From assembly GCF_002161805.1 (NCBI RefSeq), contig NZ_NFIP01000004.1, positions 124,001 through 188,000 on the forward strand: a stretch of 64,000 nucleotides of DNA, given 5' to 3'. This stretch comes from Collinsella sp. An307. Lineage in GTDB: Bacteria > Actinomycetota > Coriobacteriia > Coriobacteriales > Coriobacteriaceae. The notes beneath the pieces are model-generated. The model saw only the letters and a program-made list of their open reading frames with translations, searched no databases and was not told the origin of the DNA. The translations under genes were made by a program, and so were the position numbers. Positions 34,068 through 43,140 of this stretch are shown one piece after another (the first letter of the stretch is position 1; each line of letters begins with the position of its first letter).

Positions 34068-35582
34068 ATGGCTGTCAACGAGCTGCCGCGAGTGATCGTT
34101 ACTACAGACCTTGAGGTGGACGATATGAACTCGCTCATCCACTTGGCGCTGTATCTCAACCTGTTGGATGTGGAGGCCATTGTCACCACTGCCTCGCAGT
34201 ACCACTTCCTGGGCGATGGCGAGCACATGCTCGGCGAGGTCACGCCGCATTGGCGCACCAAGGGCATGCGCTCCTGCACGTGGAAGGTCGTTCCCCACGA
34301 GCCCGACCCCGAGGCAGGCTCGCTCACAAGCTACCGCCCCTTCCCGCGCACATGGGTCCAGGACCTTTGGACGCACGAGTACGCCCAAGCCTGGCCCTAC
34401 CTCAGTGAGAATGCCGCAGCGGCGGGCGAGCCACCCTTCCCCACCCCCGAGCAGATGCTCGCGCGTACCTATGAGGGAAACATTGCCTTCGAGGGCGACA
34501 TTCGCGCCGACACCGTCGGCTCCAACGTCATCAAGCAGGCCATACTCGACAACGACCCACGCACGCTCTGGCTTCTCTCTTGGGGCGGCATGAACACCAT
34601 CGTGCGCGCCCTTATATCGATCGCCGAGGATTACCAGGCAACCGACGCCTGGGACGAGGTTCGCTCGCGCATTTATGCCAAGGTCCGCGTGCTGGGCGTT
34701 ACCAACGGTATCGGGCAAGATAACTCCTGGCTCGATCACGGCCAGCCGCTCTTTCCCGACCTTGTCTTTCTGCGCGTGCCCTTCATGTACGGCGGCTACG
34801 TGGACGCCGTGGCGGCGCAGCCCGACAGCATCGATCTCTTCCGCGCGCCCTGGCCGGAAGAGCACCTCACGCAAAACAACGGCCCGCTCATGGCGCGCTA
34901 CATGCTCTATGGCGACGGCAAGGTGTACGAGAACGAGCCCGAACGCTTCCAATTTGGCCGCCACGCGACGCTCGACTGGGGGCTCGACGGTATGCAGCCC
35001 ATCCACTTCACGCCCGGCGACTTCATGGCCGAGGGTGACTCGATGACCTACATACCGCTCATCCCCTTCGGCCTGCGGGGCGCCACGGACCCAGGCTTCT
35101 CGACCGTACTGGGTCCCCTCTTTTGCGATAGCGTCGAGAGCACAGGTGACGGCATGAGCTTTGCTGACCTCGGGCACGCTCCAGAAGACAACCCTAACCC
35201 GTATCTGCGCGCCTACCAGGAGGACTTCGCCGCACGCGCTCAGTGGTGCGCGCATAAGCCCGCCGCCTGCAACCACGCCCCCGTGATCGAGGGCGTCACG
35301 CCAGACATGGCCGCCGCCCCCGGCGCGACGGTTGAGGTCGGCGCGTGGGTATCGGACCCCGATGGCGACGTGCTTACCTGCCGCTGGGCGGTCGATGCGC
35401 TCTCGAGCACCTATAGCGGGGCGCACAACCTCGCCTCATGGCGCGTCGAGGGGGCGACCGCGTACTTCACCGTACCTGCCGATGCCGCCCCGGGCGACCA
35501 CATCCCCCTCACCCTGCGTGTCCAAGATGCCGCCAAGCGGCCCTGCACGCGCTATGCGCAGGTTGCCGTAACCGTGGAATAA
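34068..35582 (+). CDS. Sde182-like nucleoside-hydrolase-fold protein (DUF1593)
   Basis: This 504-aa protein starts with the DUF1593 domain (about 1-300), related in fold to nucleoside hydrolases; the N-terminal VIVTTDLEVDDMNS carries the Asp cluster that binds calcium in that fold. The C-terminal domain (about 400-500, beginning APVIEGVTP) is the Sde182-type beta-sandwich. Members occur in polysaccharide-utilisation loci and are thought to act on ribosides or glycans; the reaction is unproven. The ATG at 34068 is preferred to 34059 because AAAGGA abuts the earlier one. Confidence 0.75.
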   Translation: MAVNELPRVIVTTDLEVDDMNSLIHLALYLNLLDVEAIVTTASQYHFLGDGEHMLGEVTPHWRTKGMRSCTWKVVPHEPDPEAGSLTSYRPFPRTWVQDLWTHEYAQAWPYLSENAAAAGEPPFPTPEQMLARTYEGNIAFEGDIRADTVGSNVIKQAILDNDPRTLWLLSWGGMNTIVRALISIAEDYQATDAWDEVRSRIYAKVRVLGVTNGIGQDNSWLDHGQPLFPDLVFLRVPFMYGGYVDAVAAQPDSIDLFRAPWPEEHLTQNNGPLMARYMLYGDGKVYENEPERFQFGRHATLDWGLDGMQPIHFTPGDFMAEGDSMTYIPLIPFGLRGATDPGFSTVLGPLFCDSVESTGDGMSFADLGHAPEDNPNPYLRAYQEDFAARAQWCAHKPAACNHAPVIEGVTPDMAAAPGATVEVGAWVSDPDGDVLTCRWAVDALSSTYSGAHNLASWRVEGATAYFTVPADAAPGDHIPLTLRVQDAAKRPCTRYAQVAVTVE

Positions 35583-35604
35583 GCGGCAACAGATCAAAAT
35601 ACAA

Positions 35605-35642
35605 GGCGGTGCGGGGCGCCACGTAAAGCGCCCCGCACCGCC
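35605..35642. terminator. Bidirectional terminator between convergent genes
   Basis: A perfect 15-bp stem (35605-35619 with 35628-35642) with an 8-nt loop lies between the DUF1593 (+) and ROK (-) stops. Confidence 0.8.
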
Positions 35643-35684
35643 TACTTGTACCGGTTTGACACTCCCCCAAAGGAGAGCGCGGCC

Positions 35685-36596
35685 TTACGCCTCTGCCAGG
35701 CGCTTGGCCTCTAGCACGGCGCCGTAGATGTTGGCGTCGTTGCCGAGTTCCGCGCGCTTGATAACCGGGCGCGGGAAGCCGGGGAGCATGTGCTCGAGAG
35801 CCTTGTCCATCATGCGCTCGAACGCGTCGAAGAGCTCCGGATGGCAGCTGATGCCACCCGCGATGGCAAAGACCTCGGGGTCGAGCACGGCCTGCAGGTT
35901 GATGAGCCAGTTGTCAAAGGCGAGCGCGTACCGGTCGAGGCCGCGGATGGCCGCCTCGTCGCCTGCCTCGATCCACTTGAAGAAAATGCGGCCGTCGACC
36001 GATTTGTCCACCGGCTCGCCCTTTTCCTCAAAAATGCGCTCGCGCAGCGCCATCCAGCCCGCGGTCTGCGCGAACCACGTGCCCGGCGTCACAGGGTCGG
36101 CGGTGTTGTTGTTAAGGAAGCTGAACTCGCCCGCAAAGCAATGCGCGCCGCGCAGAGCCTTGCCGTCGATGACGATGCCGCCGGCGATACCGGTGCCGAT
36201 GCCAATGGTCACGCCAAAGCGCGTGCCCTTGAGGGCGCCCGCGGCGTACTCGCCAAGACCGGCGCACTTACCGTCGTTGTTAACGGCCACGGGCATGCCA
36301 AAGCGCTCGCGCATGAGCTTGGCGAGCGGGCACTGGTCCATGTAGGTGAGGGCGCCGCCGCGGTGGATGGTGCCATCCGGGTCGTCCTCCATGACGGAAC
36401 CGGGAACGCTCATGCCAATTGCCACGACTTGGTCGCGATACGGCTCGACGAGCGAAGCGAACGCCTCGACTGCCTCCTCGGCAGAGGAGAAGTCCGTCTT
36501 GATGGAACCTCGGTCGCCGACGAAGTTGAAGTCCTCGTCCATAATGGCCCACTTGACCTCGGTGCCGCCCACGTCAATGCCGAAGTACTGCTTCAT
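35685..36596 (-). CDS. ROK-family sugar kinase
   Basis: This 303-aa protein shows the ROK ATP-binding loop FGIDVGGTEVKWAI (about 5-18), the sugar-binding VNNDGKCAGLGE segment (Asp as catalytic base) and GIGTGIAGGIVIDG. The usual zinc-binding cysteine cluster after the active site is absent; instead the sequence runs GAHCFAGEFSF. Zinc-free ROK kinases include beta-glucoside kinases, so a role in phosphorylating glucose or a beta-glucoside is likely. GAGGAG lies 6 nt before the ATG. Confidence 0.87.
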   Translation of the reverse strand: MKQYFGIDVGGTEVKWAIMDEDFNFVGDRGSIKTDFSSAEEAVEAFASLVEPYRDQVVAIGMSVPGSVMEDDPDGTIHRGGALTYMDQCPLAKLMRERFGMPVAVNNDGKCAGLGEYAAGALKGTRFGVTIGIGTGIAGGIVIDGKALRGAHCFAGEFSFLNNNTADPVTPGTWFAQTAGWMALRERIFEEKGEPVDKSVDGRIFFKWIEAGDEAAIRGLDRYALAFDNWLINLQAVLDPEVFAIAGGISCHPELFDAFERMMDKALEHMLPGFPRPVIKRAELGNDANIYGAVLEAKRLAEA

Positions 36597-36724
36597 TGTT
36601 TGCTCCTCAAGAATCGAAATCAGATGCTGCCGCGCGGCAGGGGCGCCGCACGCTTACTATTCAGCTTACGTCAGCCCGCCCTTTCTTCAACCTGTAAAAA
36701 GAGAAACGGGCAGGTTAATCGGGG

Positions 36725-36761
36725 AACGGCGTTAACAAACGAACTGTTTGCCAACGCCGTT
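36725..36761. promoter_or_regulatory. 37-nt dyad between the GH78 and ROK genes
   Basis: AACGGCGTT (36725-36733) and AACGCCGTT (36753-36761) are exact inverted copies. Inside them CAAAC (36736-36740) and GTTTG (36746-36750) form a second dyad. It lies 129 nt upstream of the ROK start and 47 nt past the GH78 stop. There is no T tract, so an operator is as likely as a terminator. Confidence 0.5.
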
Positions 36762-36807
36762 TGAACAACAGATGAGCACGACGCGCCGCGCTGTCGTCAA
36801 GCCTCTT

Positions 36808-39069
36808 CTACGCGGCGCAGCCAAAGCGGTGCGTGCCACCGGCAACCGCGCACACCGTACCGTCGGGGAGCTCCACGTCTGCCGAGACGCCCTCGGGCAC
36901 CGTGCACTCGAGGTCAAAGCGACCGTTCTCGCAGCGCCAGAAGACCTCGATGCGCCCCTGCACCGACTCGAAGGCGCAGCGAGCCCACGTGATGCCCTCG
37001 CCCGGCTTGGGCGCGATGCGCACGCGCGCATACCCCGGCGTCGCCGGCGAGATGCCGCCGATGACCTGATAGATCCAGTCGCACACCGCGCCCAGCGCAT
37101 AGTGGTTGAAGCTCGTCATATCGCCCGGGTTGATGGAGCCATCCGGCAGCATCGAGTCCCAGCGCTCCCACGTGGTGGTGGCGCCCATGCGCACCGGATA
37201 GAGCCAGCTGGGGCACTCGTCCTCCAGAAGCAGGCGGTACGCCTCCGCCACGTGCCCGTTCTCAGAAAGCGCCCAGGTCACATACGGCGTGCCGGCAAAG
37301 CCGGTCGCAACCTTGTAGTCGCCCTCGCGCACGAGCTCGGCCAAGCGGTCGGCCGCGGGTGCCACCTCGTCGCCCTCAAGCAGGCCAAAGTGGAGGGCCA
37401 GCGCATAGGCCGCAACCGCGTCGGAGGTCAGACGGCCGCCCTCGAGCACATACGTGCGACGGAACGCCGCACGCGAGCGCTCTGCGAGCTCCTCCCAATA
37501 CGCGCGGTCCTCGGTAAGGCCCAAAATCTCGGCCGTGTCTGCCGCGATGCGGGCACTACGGCAGAGGCACGCCTGCGCGATGAGGTACTTGTCGGTCTTG
37601 CCATCCATGGGGGCCTCGGGCGGGGCGGCCGGATCGAGCCAGTCGCCAAGCTGCAGGCCCGTGTCCCACAGGCCCGTATCGGAGAGGCGCTCCTCCACGG
37701 CGCGCAGGTGCATCCCCATGGCGGGATATTGCGCGGCAAGCGCATCCTTGTCGCCGTAGACCTGCCAGAGCGTCCAGGGCACCCAGCAGCACGCGTCGCC
37801 CCAAAGCGCCAGCTCGCCCACCGTCTTCCAGAAGTGGTCGCTGTACTTGACCACATCGGGTGCCACCACGGGTACGCAGGAAAGCGCGTTGTGCGCGGTC
37901 TCGGCCATGAGGGTCTCAAGCCAGTCGCCCAAGAACGCCGAGCAGTCGTACTGGAACGCCGCCGTGGGCGCAAAGACCGCGATGTCGCCCGTCCAGCCCA
38001 TGCGCTCGTCGCGCTGCGGGCAGTCGGTGGGGATGCTCACAAAGTTGTCACGCTGGCTCCAGAGCGTGTTCGAAACGAGTTTGTTCACGTCATCGTTCGA
38101 GCACGTGAACCAACCCGTACGCGGCAGGTCGGAGCTGATGGCCACAGCCTCGATATCGTCTGCGCCAAGCTCGCCCGGCCAACCCGTGACCTCGGCATAG
38201 CGGAAACCGTGGAAGGTCAGCGTGGGCTCAAAGACGTCCTCACCGCCCGAGAGAATAAAGGTGTCGGTCGCCTTGGCGGCGCGCAAAGGACGCGTGCCCA
38301 GCTCCTCGTGCTCAAGCACCTCGGCATGACGCACGACAACCTCGGTACCGCGGGGGCCAGAGACGCGCACGCGCACCCAACCCACGATGTTCTGCCCAAA
38401 GTCCACGAGCGTCTTGCCCGCCGGGCTCTGCCAGATGCGCACCGGACGGAGCGTCTCGGTCCGGCGTACGGGCGGCATCGCCTGCGCATAGAGCGTCGCG
38501 TGGTCGAAGGCGACCTCGTGCACCTCGAGCGGGTGCTCAGCGGGGTCGATGCGCGCATCGATGGTCTCGCCGTTGTAGAGGGAGTTCTCGGTAATCGGCG
38601 TTGCGCAGGCGTGTGCCGTACCATCGGCCGCGGTCACCGCAACCTGGCGCGAACCGTCGGCGTAGACAATCTCGAGCGCGCCGATGAAGCCGAGCTCCTC
38701 GCCGTAATCGATCTTCATAAGGTCGAAGCCGAGCTCGCCGCGCCACCAGCCGTTACCAAGCAAGACCTCGATCTTTGCCGCACGGCCGCCCGCGCGCACG
38801 AGGTCGGTAACGTCCGCCTCCTGCACGGCAAGACGCCACTCGTATGCAGTCCAACCGGGGTTCAGCACCGCGTCGTCCACCGAGACGCCGTTCACGCGCG
38901 CCTCGTAGATGCCGTGCGCCGTCGACACCAGACGCGCCGAAGTCACGGCGCTGGCCGGTCCCTCAAGCTCAACATCGCAGGTGAGCCCAATTGCCTGGCC
39001 GCGCGGGGCATCCGCCCCGATCATGTGCGCGCCGGCGAGCAGCTCAACTGCAGAAAGTGTTTCCGTCAT
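36808..39069 (-). CDS. Alpha-L-rhamnosidase (GH78)
   Basis: This 753-aa enzyme follows the GH78 order: N-terminal beta-sandwich carbohydrate-binding domain (NPGWTAYEWRL, GNGWWRGELGF), a linker, the (alpha/alpha)6 catalytic barrel and a C-terminal beta domain. The hallmark DCPQRDERMGWTGD (about residues 345-360) supplies the general-acid region. It lacks a signal peptide, so it releases L-rhamnose from imported oligosaccharides or plant glycosides in the cytoplasm. GGGGAGGG precedes the ATG. It sits 158 nt after the DUF5060 glycosidase gene. Confidence 0.93.
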   Translation of the reverse strand: MTETLSAVELLAGAHMIGADAPRGQAIGLTCDVELEGPASAVTSARLVSTAHGIYEARVNGVSVDDAVLNPGWTAYEWRLAVQEADVTDLVRAGGRAAKIEVLLGNGWWRGELGFDLMKIDYGEELGFIGALEIVYADGSRQVAVTAADGTAHACATPITENSLYNGETIDARIDPAEHPLEVHEVAFDHATLYAQAMPPVRRTETLRPVRIWQSPAGKTLVDFGQNIVGWVRVRVSGPRGTEVVVRHAEVLEHEELGTRPLRAAKATDTFILSGGEDVFEPTLTFHGFRYAEVTGWPGELGADDIEAVAISSDLPRTGWFTCSNDDVNKLVSNTLWSQRDNFVSIPTDCPQRDERMGWTGDIAVFAPTAAFQYDCSAFLGDWLETLMAETAHNALSCVPVVAPDVVKYSDHFWKTVGELALWGDACCWVPWTLWQVYGDKDALAAQYPAMGMHLRAVEERLSDTGLWDTGLQLGDWLDPAAPPEAPMDGKTDKYLIAQACLCRSARIAADTAEILGLTEDRAYWEELAERSRAAFRRTYVLEGGRLTSDAVAAYALALHFGLLEGDEVAPAADRLAELVREGDYKVATGFAGTPYVTWALSENGHVAEAYRLLLEDECPSWLYPVRMGATTTWERWDSMLPDGSINPGDMTSFNHYALGAVCDWIYQVIGGISPATPGYARVRIAPKPGEGITWARCAFESVQGRIEVFWRCENGRFDLECTVPEGVSADVELPDGTVCAVAGGTHRFGCAA

Positions 39070-39184
39070 GATCCCTCCCCTGCTTTGGCGGCATCACGCC
39101 GCCAGATTGCGCCTCAAATACATGCATACCCGCGCACGCTGGGCGCCTTTCTCTGGGCTATGAGATTGCTTTCTTGAAAACGAC

Positions 39185-39217
39185 GGAGGGGCAGCCGCTC
39201 GCGCCAACCGCCCCTCC
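39185..39217 (-). terminator. Hairpin after the DUF5060 glycosidase gene
   Basis: GGAGGGGC (39185-39192) pairs with GCCCCTCC (39210-39217); the minus strand continues GTCGTTTTC. It lies 10 nt past the stop at 39228. Confidence 0.55.
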
Positions 39218-39227
39218 AAAAACTGGC

Positions 39228-40766
39228 TTACGCAGTCTTGTCGACTGCCTTGATATGCAGCAGCATGTACTGGCGGCTCGGCAGGTCCACACGTACCTGG
39301 CCCTCGTAGGTGCCCGGCAGGGTCTCGACCGTCATGTTCCACGTGTCCACCACGTCGATCGTATAGGTCTTGCCCTCGGGCAGGGTAAGGTCGCGGTACG
39401 CCGGACGGAAGAAGCCAAAGTACATGACCACGTCGTCGGTGCCTTCGCTCCAGTCGTTAGCCATACAGGCAATATCCCAGTTCATGGTGCCCAGGCAGAA
39501 GCCCTTCTCATACGGCACCAAGTCCATATCCTCCGGCAGGCTCTCCATGAACTGACGGCAAAACGCGATGCGCTCCGGGCTCTCGCCGTAGAGCTTGCCG
39601 CCGTGTGCCCACCAGATCTTGGGGCCGCGGTCCACAAAGGTCTCGCCGTGGGTGACGTATCCGCCGCGGAGGCATCCCTCCCAGAAGCGGCGCGTCTCCT
39701 CCTGGGCGGTCAGGTTGCCCCAGCCCCAGGTGGCGTTGCCCTCGTAGCCAACCTCGTCCACCAGCACCGGCTTGCCGTAGGCGGCGCGGAGCTCCGTCAC
39801 GCACTCGGCGGTACGCTGCAAGTCGCAGCGCTGCCAGCTCACGTGCGTGATCCACGGGTGACTGTGGTCAAAGAGCGTGCGGCAGTTGTGGATGCTGCGC
39901 AAGTGACCATACGGGTCGTTCGCCATAACAATGCGCGCGTACTGGTCCCAATCCTCGACCGGCTTTTGCGGCATAAGGTCGAACTCGTTAGCGAGGCTCC
40001 ACCAGATGTTCCGGAAGGCGCTGTAGCGACGCGCCACATAGGACAGGTAGAAGGCGTCCTCGTCGCGGGTCATCTTAGAGAAGCCCCACTCAGGCTTGTC
40101 GTAGGGATGCAGCAGGATGATGTCGGCCTGGATGCCAAGCTCACCCAGCTGGGCGATGCGATGGTCGAGGTTCTCCCAGAACGGCTCGTAAAAGCGCGTG
40201 TGGTCAAAGCCCTCCTCGATCGAGCCCTCGTACGCGTACATCGCCGGATTCTCGAGGTTGTAGTCGTAGAACTTGGGGAAGATGCACATGCGAATCTTGT
40301 TAAAGGGCGCATGGGCGAGCGTCTCGAGCGTCTGCTCCTGGCACTCCGGCTCCTGGTTGGTCCAAGCGTAGGCCGTGGTGCCAAAGGGCATAAAGCGCGT
40401 GCCGTCCTCGTAGGAGAACGTGTGGTCGCCGTGGGTGTCAAAGGGCGTGCCGCCGTGCTTGACGTCGCGGGTCAGAAGGACGCGGCCGTGGTTACCCTCG
40501 CTAGCGGGCGTGACCTCGACCTCGCCGGTGACGCCGGCAAGCGCTGGGTCGCTCCACGCGGTGCGATAGGTCCACGTGCCGGCAGAACGCGGCATGAAGC
40601 GGATGCCGTAGTGCCCCTCGCCGCGGTAGAAACCGCGGACCTCGACGGCGTCGGTACCATCAGCGCGCTCAAACGTCGCCGTCAGCGTGACGTCCGCATA
40701 GGGGTTCCCCCCTGCCGTGCCCTCGAGCACGAGGTCGAGTACGCGATACTGCTCAACGGTCTGCAT
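39228..40766 (-). CDS. Glycoside hydrolase with DUF5060 and apiosidase-like barrel
   Basis: This 512-aa protein has an N-terminal immunoglobulin-like DUF5060 domain (about 1-95), a (beta/alpha)8 barrel (about 100-415) and a C-terminal beta domain (about 425-505, DUF5605-like). Candidate catalytic acids are in SLANEFD and VDEVGYEG. It is cytoplasmic, with no signal peptide. The substrate is unknown; family relatives sit in pectin and plant-glycoside loci. The start is ATG 40764-40766 with AGGAG 7 nt upstream. The frame stays open further upstream through an unrelated MFS remnant, but that part is not coding for this protein. Confidence 0.8.
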   Translation of the reverse strand: MQTVEQYRVLDLVLEGTAGGNPYADVTLTATFERADGTDAVEVRGFYRGEGHYGIRFMPRSAGTWTYRTAWSDPALAGVTGEVEVTPASEGNHGRVLLTRDVKHGGTPFDTHGDHTFSYEDGTRFMPFGTTAYAWTNQEPECQEQTLETLAHAPFNKIRMCIFPKFYDYNLENPAMYAYEGSIEEGFDHTRFYEPFWENLDHRIAQLGELGIQADIILLHPYDKPEWGFSKMTRDEDAFYLSYVARRYSAFRNIWWSLANEFDLMPQKPVEDWDQYARIVMANDPYGHLRSIHNCRTLFDHSHPWITHVSWQRCDLQRTAECVTELRAAYGKPVLVDEVGYEGNATWGWGNLTAQEETRRFWEGCLRGGYVTHGETFVDRGPKIWWAHGGKLYGESPERIAFCRQFMESLPEDMDLVPYEKGFCLGTMNWDIACMANDWSEGTDDVVMYFGFFRPAYRDLTLPEGKTYTIDVVDTWNMTVETLPGTYEGQVRVDLPSRQYMLLHIKAVDKTA

Positions 40767-40849
40767 AGTTGAGCTCCTCTCGCAAACGGTCCGGGCGCTG
40801 CCCGGAAAACCGCCGCGAGCACACGCCCACGGCGGCGGGCCGAACGAAG

Positions 40850-41311
40850 TTACTTGACCTTCTTCACCATCATAATGAAGACCACGCCGGCGAGAACGAG
40901 CGCAATCGCGACCGGGAAGGTCAGGAAGTACGAACCGGTGCTGGCAACAATGCCCGAGGTGACGGCGGGGGCAACAGCCTGGCCGAGCATGTTGGCGAGG
41001 TTCTGGATGCCCATATCCTTGCCGGCCTCCTCCTTGGAGGGCAGAACGTCGACGTTCAAGGCCTGGTCGACCGCGGAGTAGATGCCGTAACCAAAGCCGG
41101 AGAGCGCAGCGAAGATGTACATGCTCACAGCGGAGGGCATGAGCCACGGCACAGCGAAGGCGATGCAGATGATGAACGACGAGGCGGCGATGAGCGGCTT
41201 GCGCTTACCGATGCGGTCGGAGATGACGCCGGAGATGAGCGAGGTCACAAGCGACACGACCATGATGATGACCGACAACGTAAGGCCGGCGTCAACGCCC
41301 TCGCCGCCATG
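40850..41311 (-). pseudogene. 3' remnant of an MFS sugar transporter
   Basis: About 150 codons of a major facilitator remain, covering roughly the last five membrane segments. They include the cytoplasmic-loop motif SGVISDRIGKRKP and end with MVKKVK and a TAA. The first half of the transporter is missing. Upstream of about 41311 the frame turns into sequence that fits a gene end on the opposite strand. The apparent TTG start at 41276-41278 is inside the family sequence. It once led an operon with the DUF5060 glycosidase, probably as its uptake system. Confidence 0.7.
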
Positions 41312-41425
41312 TGCGGCCTGGAGGGCCGTTGGCTCGCCCGCCCCGACGAGATTGACTACGAGGCGGAGTGGGCGCGCTTTGAGGACGTGCTCTTCCCGCT
41401 GCCCTTGTGGGAGGGCTACCGGTAA
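41309..41425 (+). pseudogene. C-terminal fragment of an unidentified protein
   Basis: Reading plus-strand from about 41309, thirty-eight codons end in TAA at 41423-41425 with a natural-looking C-terminus (RPDEIDYEAEWARFEDVLF, then PLPLWEGYR). It abuts, tail-to-head on the other strand, the truncated MFS gene, so the junction near 41.31 kb is a rearrangement point. I do not recognise the parent protein. Confidence 0.4.
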
Positions 41426-41491
41426 AAGCCGGTCTGAACCAAAATGCCGCGCACGGCCATCTTCTTACCCCCAAACGACACCCAACCAGAA

Positions 41492-41568
41492 GGGCCCCGG
41501 GGTATCCCTCGGCGAACATTCCGCAGGCCAAAGGCCGAGGACGTTCGCCGAGGGATACCCCGGGACCC
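41492..41568. repeat. Compound hairpin D
   Basis: Arms of 26 bp with one mismatch (41492-41517 with 41543-41568; the inner 22 bp are perfect) enclose a core with CCGCAGGCC-AAAG-GCCGAGGA. It lies 20 nt past the FGGY kinase stop and near the rearrangement junction, and can terminate the kinase transcript. Its core matches hairpins B and C. Confidence 0.8.
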
Positions 41569-41588
41569 GTTCCTGAGAAGTGTCGTTT

Positions 41589-43079
41589 CTACCCCGCGAA
41601 GGCAATGGCCGCCTTGACGGCACGGCGCCAGCCCTTGATGCGGGCGATTCGATCGTTCTCGTGCATCTTGGCGTCCCAGCTCGCACGAGGCGCCACGCTG
41701 TGAGCGACGTCCTCGGGATAGAGACCGAGCGCAATGCCGGCGCACCATGCTGCACCGAGGCCGCTCATCTCGTCGTTACCCGCCGCCACGATGGGTACGC
41801 GCAGCATATCGGCCACAAACTGCATGAGGTAGGCGTCGCGCGTGGGGCCGCCGTCGACGCGAAGCTCGGCCAGACCCACACCGGAGTCGCGCTGCATGGC
41901 ATCGACCACATCGAAGATCTGAAACGCAATCGACTCCACTGTGGCGCGCACAAACTCCGCGCGCCCCGTGGTGCGCGTCATACCAAAGACCGCACCGCGC
42001 GTCTCGGCGTGCCAGTGCGGCGCGCCCAGCCCCGTAAACGCGGGCACCAGATACACGCGGCTTGCAGGATTAGCCGCAAAGCAGAGGTCGGTCGTCTCGG
42101 CCGGGTTCTCAATCATCTCCATATCATCGCGGAGCCACGTCTTAACCGCGCCCGCATAGTTGATGTTGCCCTCGAGCACATAGACGGTCTTGCCATGGCG
42201 ACGCCAGCCGAGCGAGCTCGAAAGGCCCGCGGTCGAGCGCGTAAGCTCGCCACCAACGTTCATCATCACGCTCGAGCCCGTACCCATGGTGGCCTTGGCC
42301 TGACCGGATGCATAGCAGCCCTGCCCAAAAAGCGCCGCATGGGAGTCGCCCATGACGCCGTGGATGGGAACCGGTGCGGGCAAAAAGCCGTCGAGGTCGG
42401 TCATGCCAAAGCACGCGTCGGAGTCGGTCACCTCGGGCAGCCACGCGGAGTCGATGCCAAAAAGACGGCAGCAGCGCGTGGACCACTTGAGCTTCTCGAT
42501 ATCAAAGAGCTGCGTGCGGCTCGCGTTGGAGTAATCGCAGCGGAATTCGGCCCCATGCGTGAGCGTCCAGACCACCCACGCGTCGATGGTGCCCAGATGC
42601 AGCGCACCCTCGCGCGCGAGCTCGCGCGCCGCCGGCACGTTCTCCAGAATCCACGTCATCTTGGCAGCGGGGTAATAGGGCGAAAGCGCCAGGCCCGTGC
42701 GCTCGCAGATGATGTCCGCCGCGCCCTCGCGCTGCGCGATGCGGTCGCAAACCTCCTGGGCGCGAGCGCACTGCCACACGATAGCGTCGCAGATGGGCTC
42801 GCCTGTGCGCGCGTCCCACGCCACGGTGGTCTCGCGCTGGTTGGAGATACCGATACCGGCAACGTCAGCAGGGTCAATCCCCTGTTCCTCCACAACGGCG
42901 CGCGCCACGGCGAGGACGTTCTTGGCAATCTCTGCCGGGTCATGGCTCACCCAGCCGTCCTCGTTCACCTTCTGCTCATGGCTGCGGTCGGCGCGATGCA
43001 CGAGGCGCCCCGCCTCGTCCACCAGCAGAGCCTTGGTGCCCTGCGTCGACTGATCGATGCCGATTATGTAACGGCCCAT
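41589..43079 (-). CDS. FGGY-family carbohydrate kinase (glycerol kinase-like)
   Basis: This 496-aa protein has two actin-like domains. The N-terminal half looks like glycerol kinase: GIDQSTQGTKA, ISNQRET, IVWQCAR. The C-terminal half has ATMGTGSSVMMNVG. The substrate loop reads GDSHAALFGQ, whereas true glycerol kinases have GDQQAALFGQ, so the glycerol-binding glutamine is replaced. With a split transketolase and an isomerase-like gene just upstream, a ketose such as apulose or xylulose is a plausible substrate. AAGGAGGG precedes the ATG. The kinase follows the transketolase genes after a hairpin. Confidence 0.8.
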   Translation of the reverse strand: MGRYIIGIDQSTQGTKALLVDEAGRLVHRADRSHEQKVNEDGWVSHDPAEIAKNVLAVARAVVEEQGIDPADVAGIGISNQRETTVAWDARTGEPICDAIVWQCARAQEVCDRIAQREGAADIICERTGLALSPYYPAAKMTWILENVPAARELAREGALHLGTIDAWVVWTLTHGAEFRCDYSNASRTQLFDIEKLKWSTRCCRLFGIDSAWLPEVTDSDACFGMTDLDGFLPAPVPIHGVMGDSHAALFGQGCYASGQAKATMGTGSSVMMNVGGELTRSTAGLSSSLGWRRHGKTVYVLEGNINYAGAVKTWLRDDMEMIENPAETTDLCFAANPASRVYLVPAFTGLGAPHWHAETRGAVFGMTRTTGRAEFVRATVESIAFQIFDVVDAMQRDSGVGLAELRVDGGPTRDAYLMQFVADMLRVPIVAAGNDEMSGLGAAWCAGIALGLYPEDVAHSVAPRASWDAKMHENDRIARIKGWRRAVKAAIAFAG

Positions 43080-43140
43080 AGGCCCTCCTTAGGAAAGAAA
43101 CGTGATCAAACGCGCATGTTTTTGCCGAGGCGTGAGCAGA

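Noticed and set aside
39228-41147. A 639-codon open frame that would extend the DUF5060 glycosidase upstream
   Set aside because: The upstream part lies antisense or out of frame over the MFS remnant, and the SD-supported ATG at 40764-40766 fits the family N-terminus.
41589-43079. Straight glpK annotation
   Set aside because: The substrate loop differs from GlpK (GDSH) and the neighbourhood points to ketose metabolism, so the symbol was withheld.
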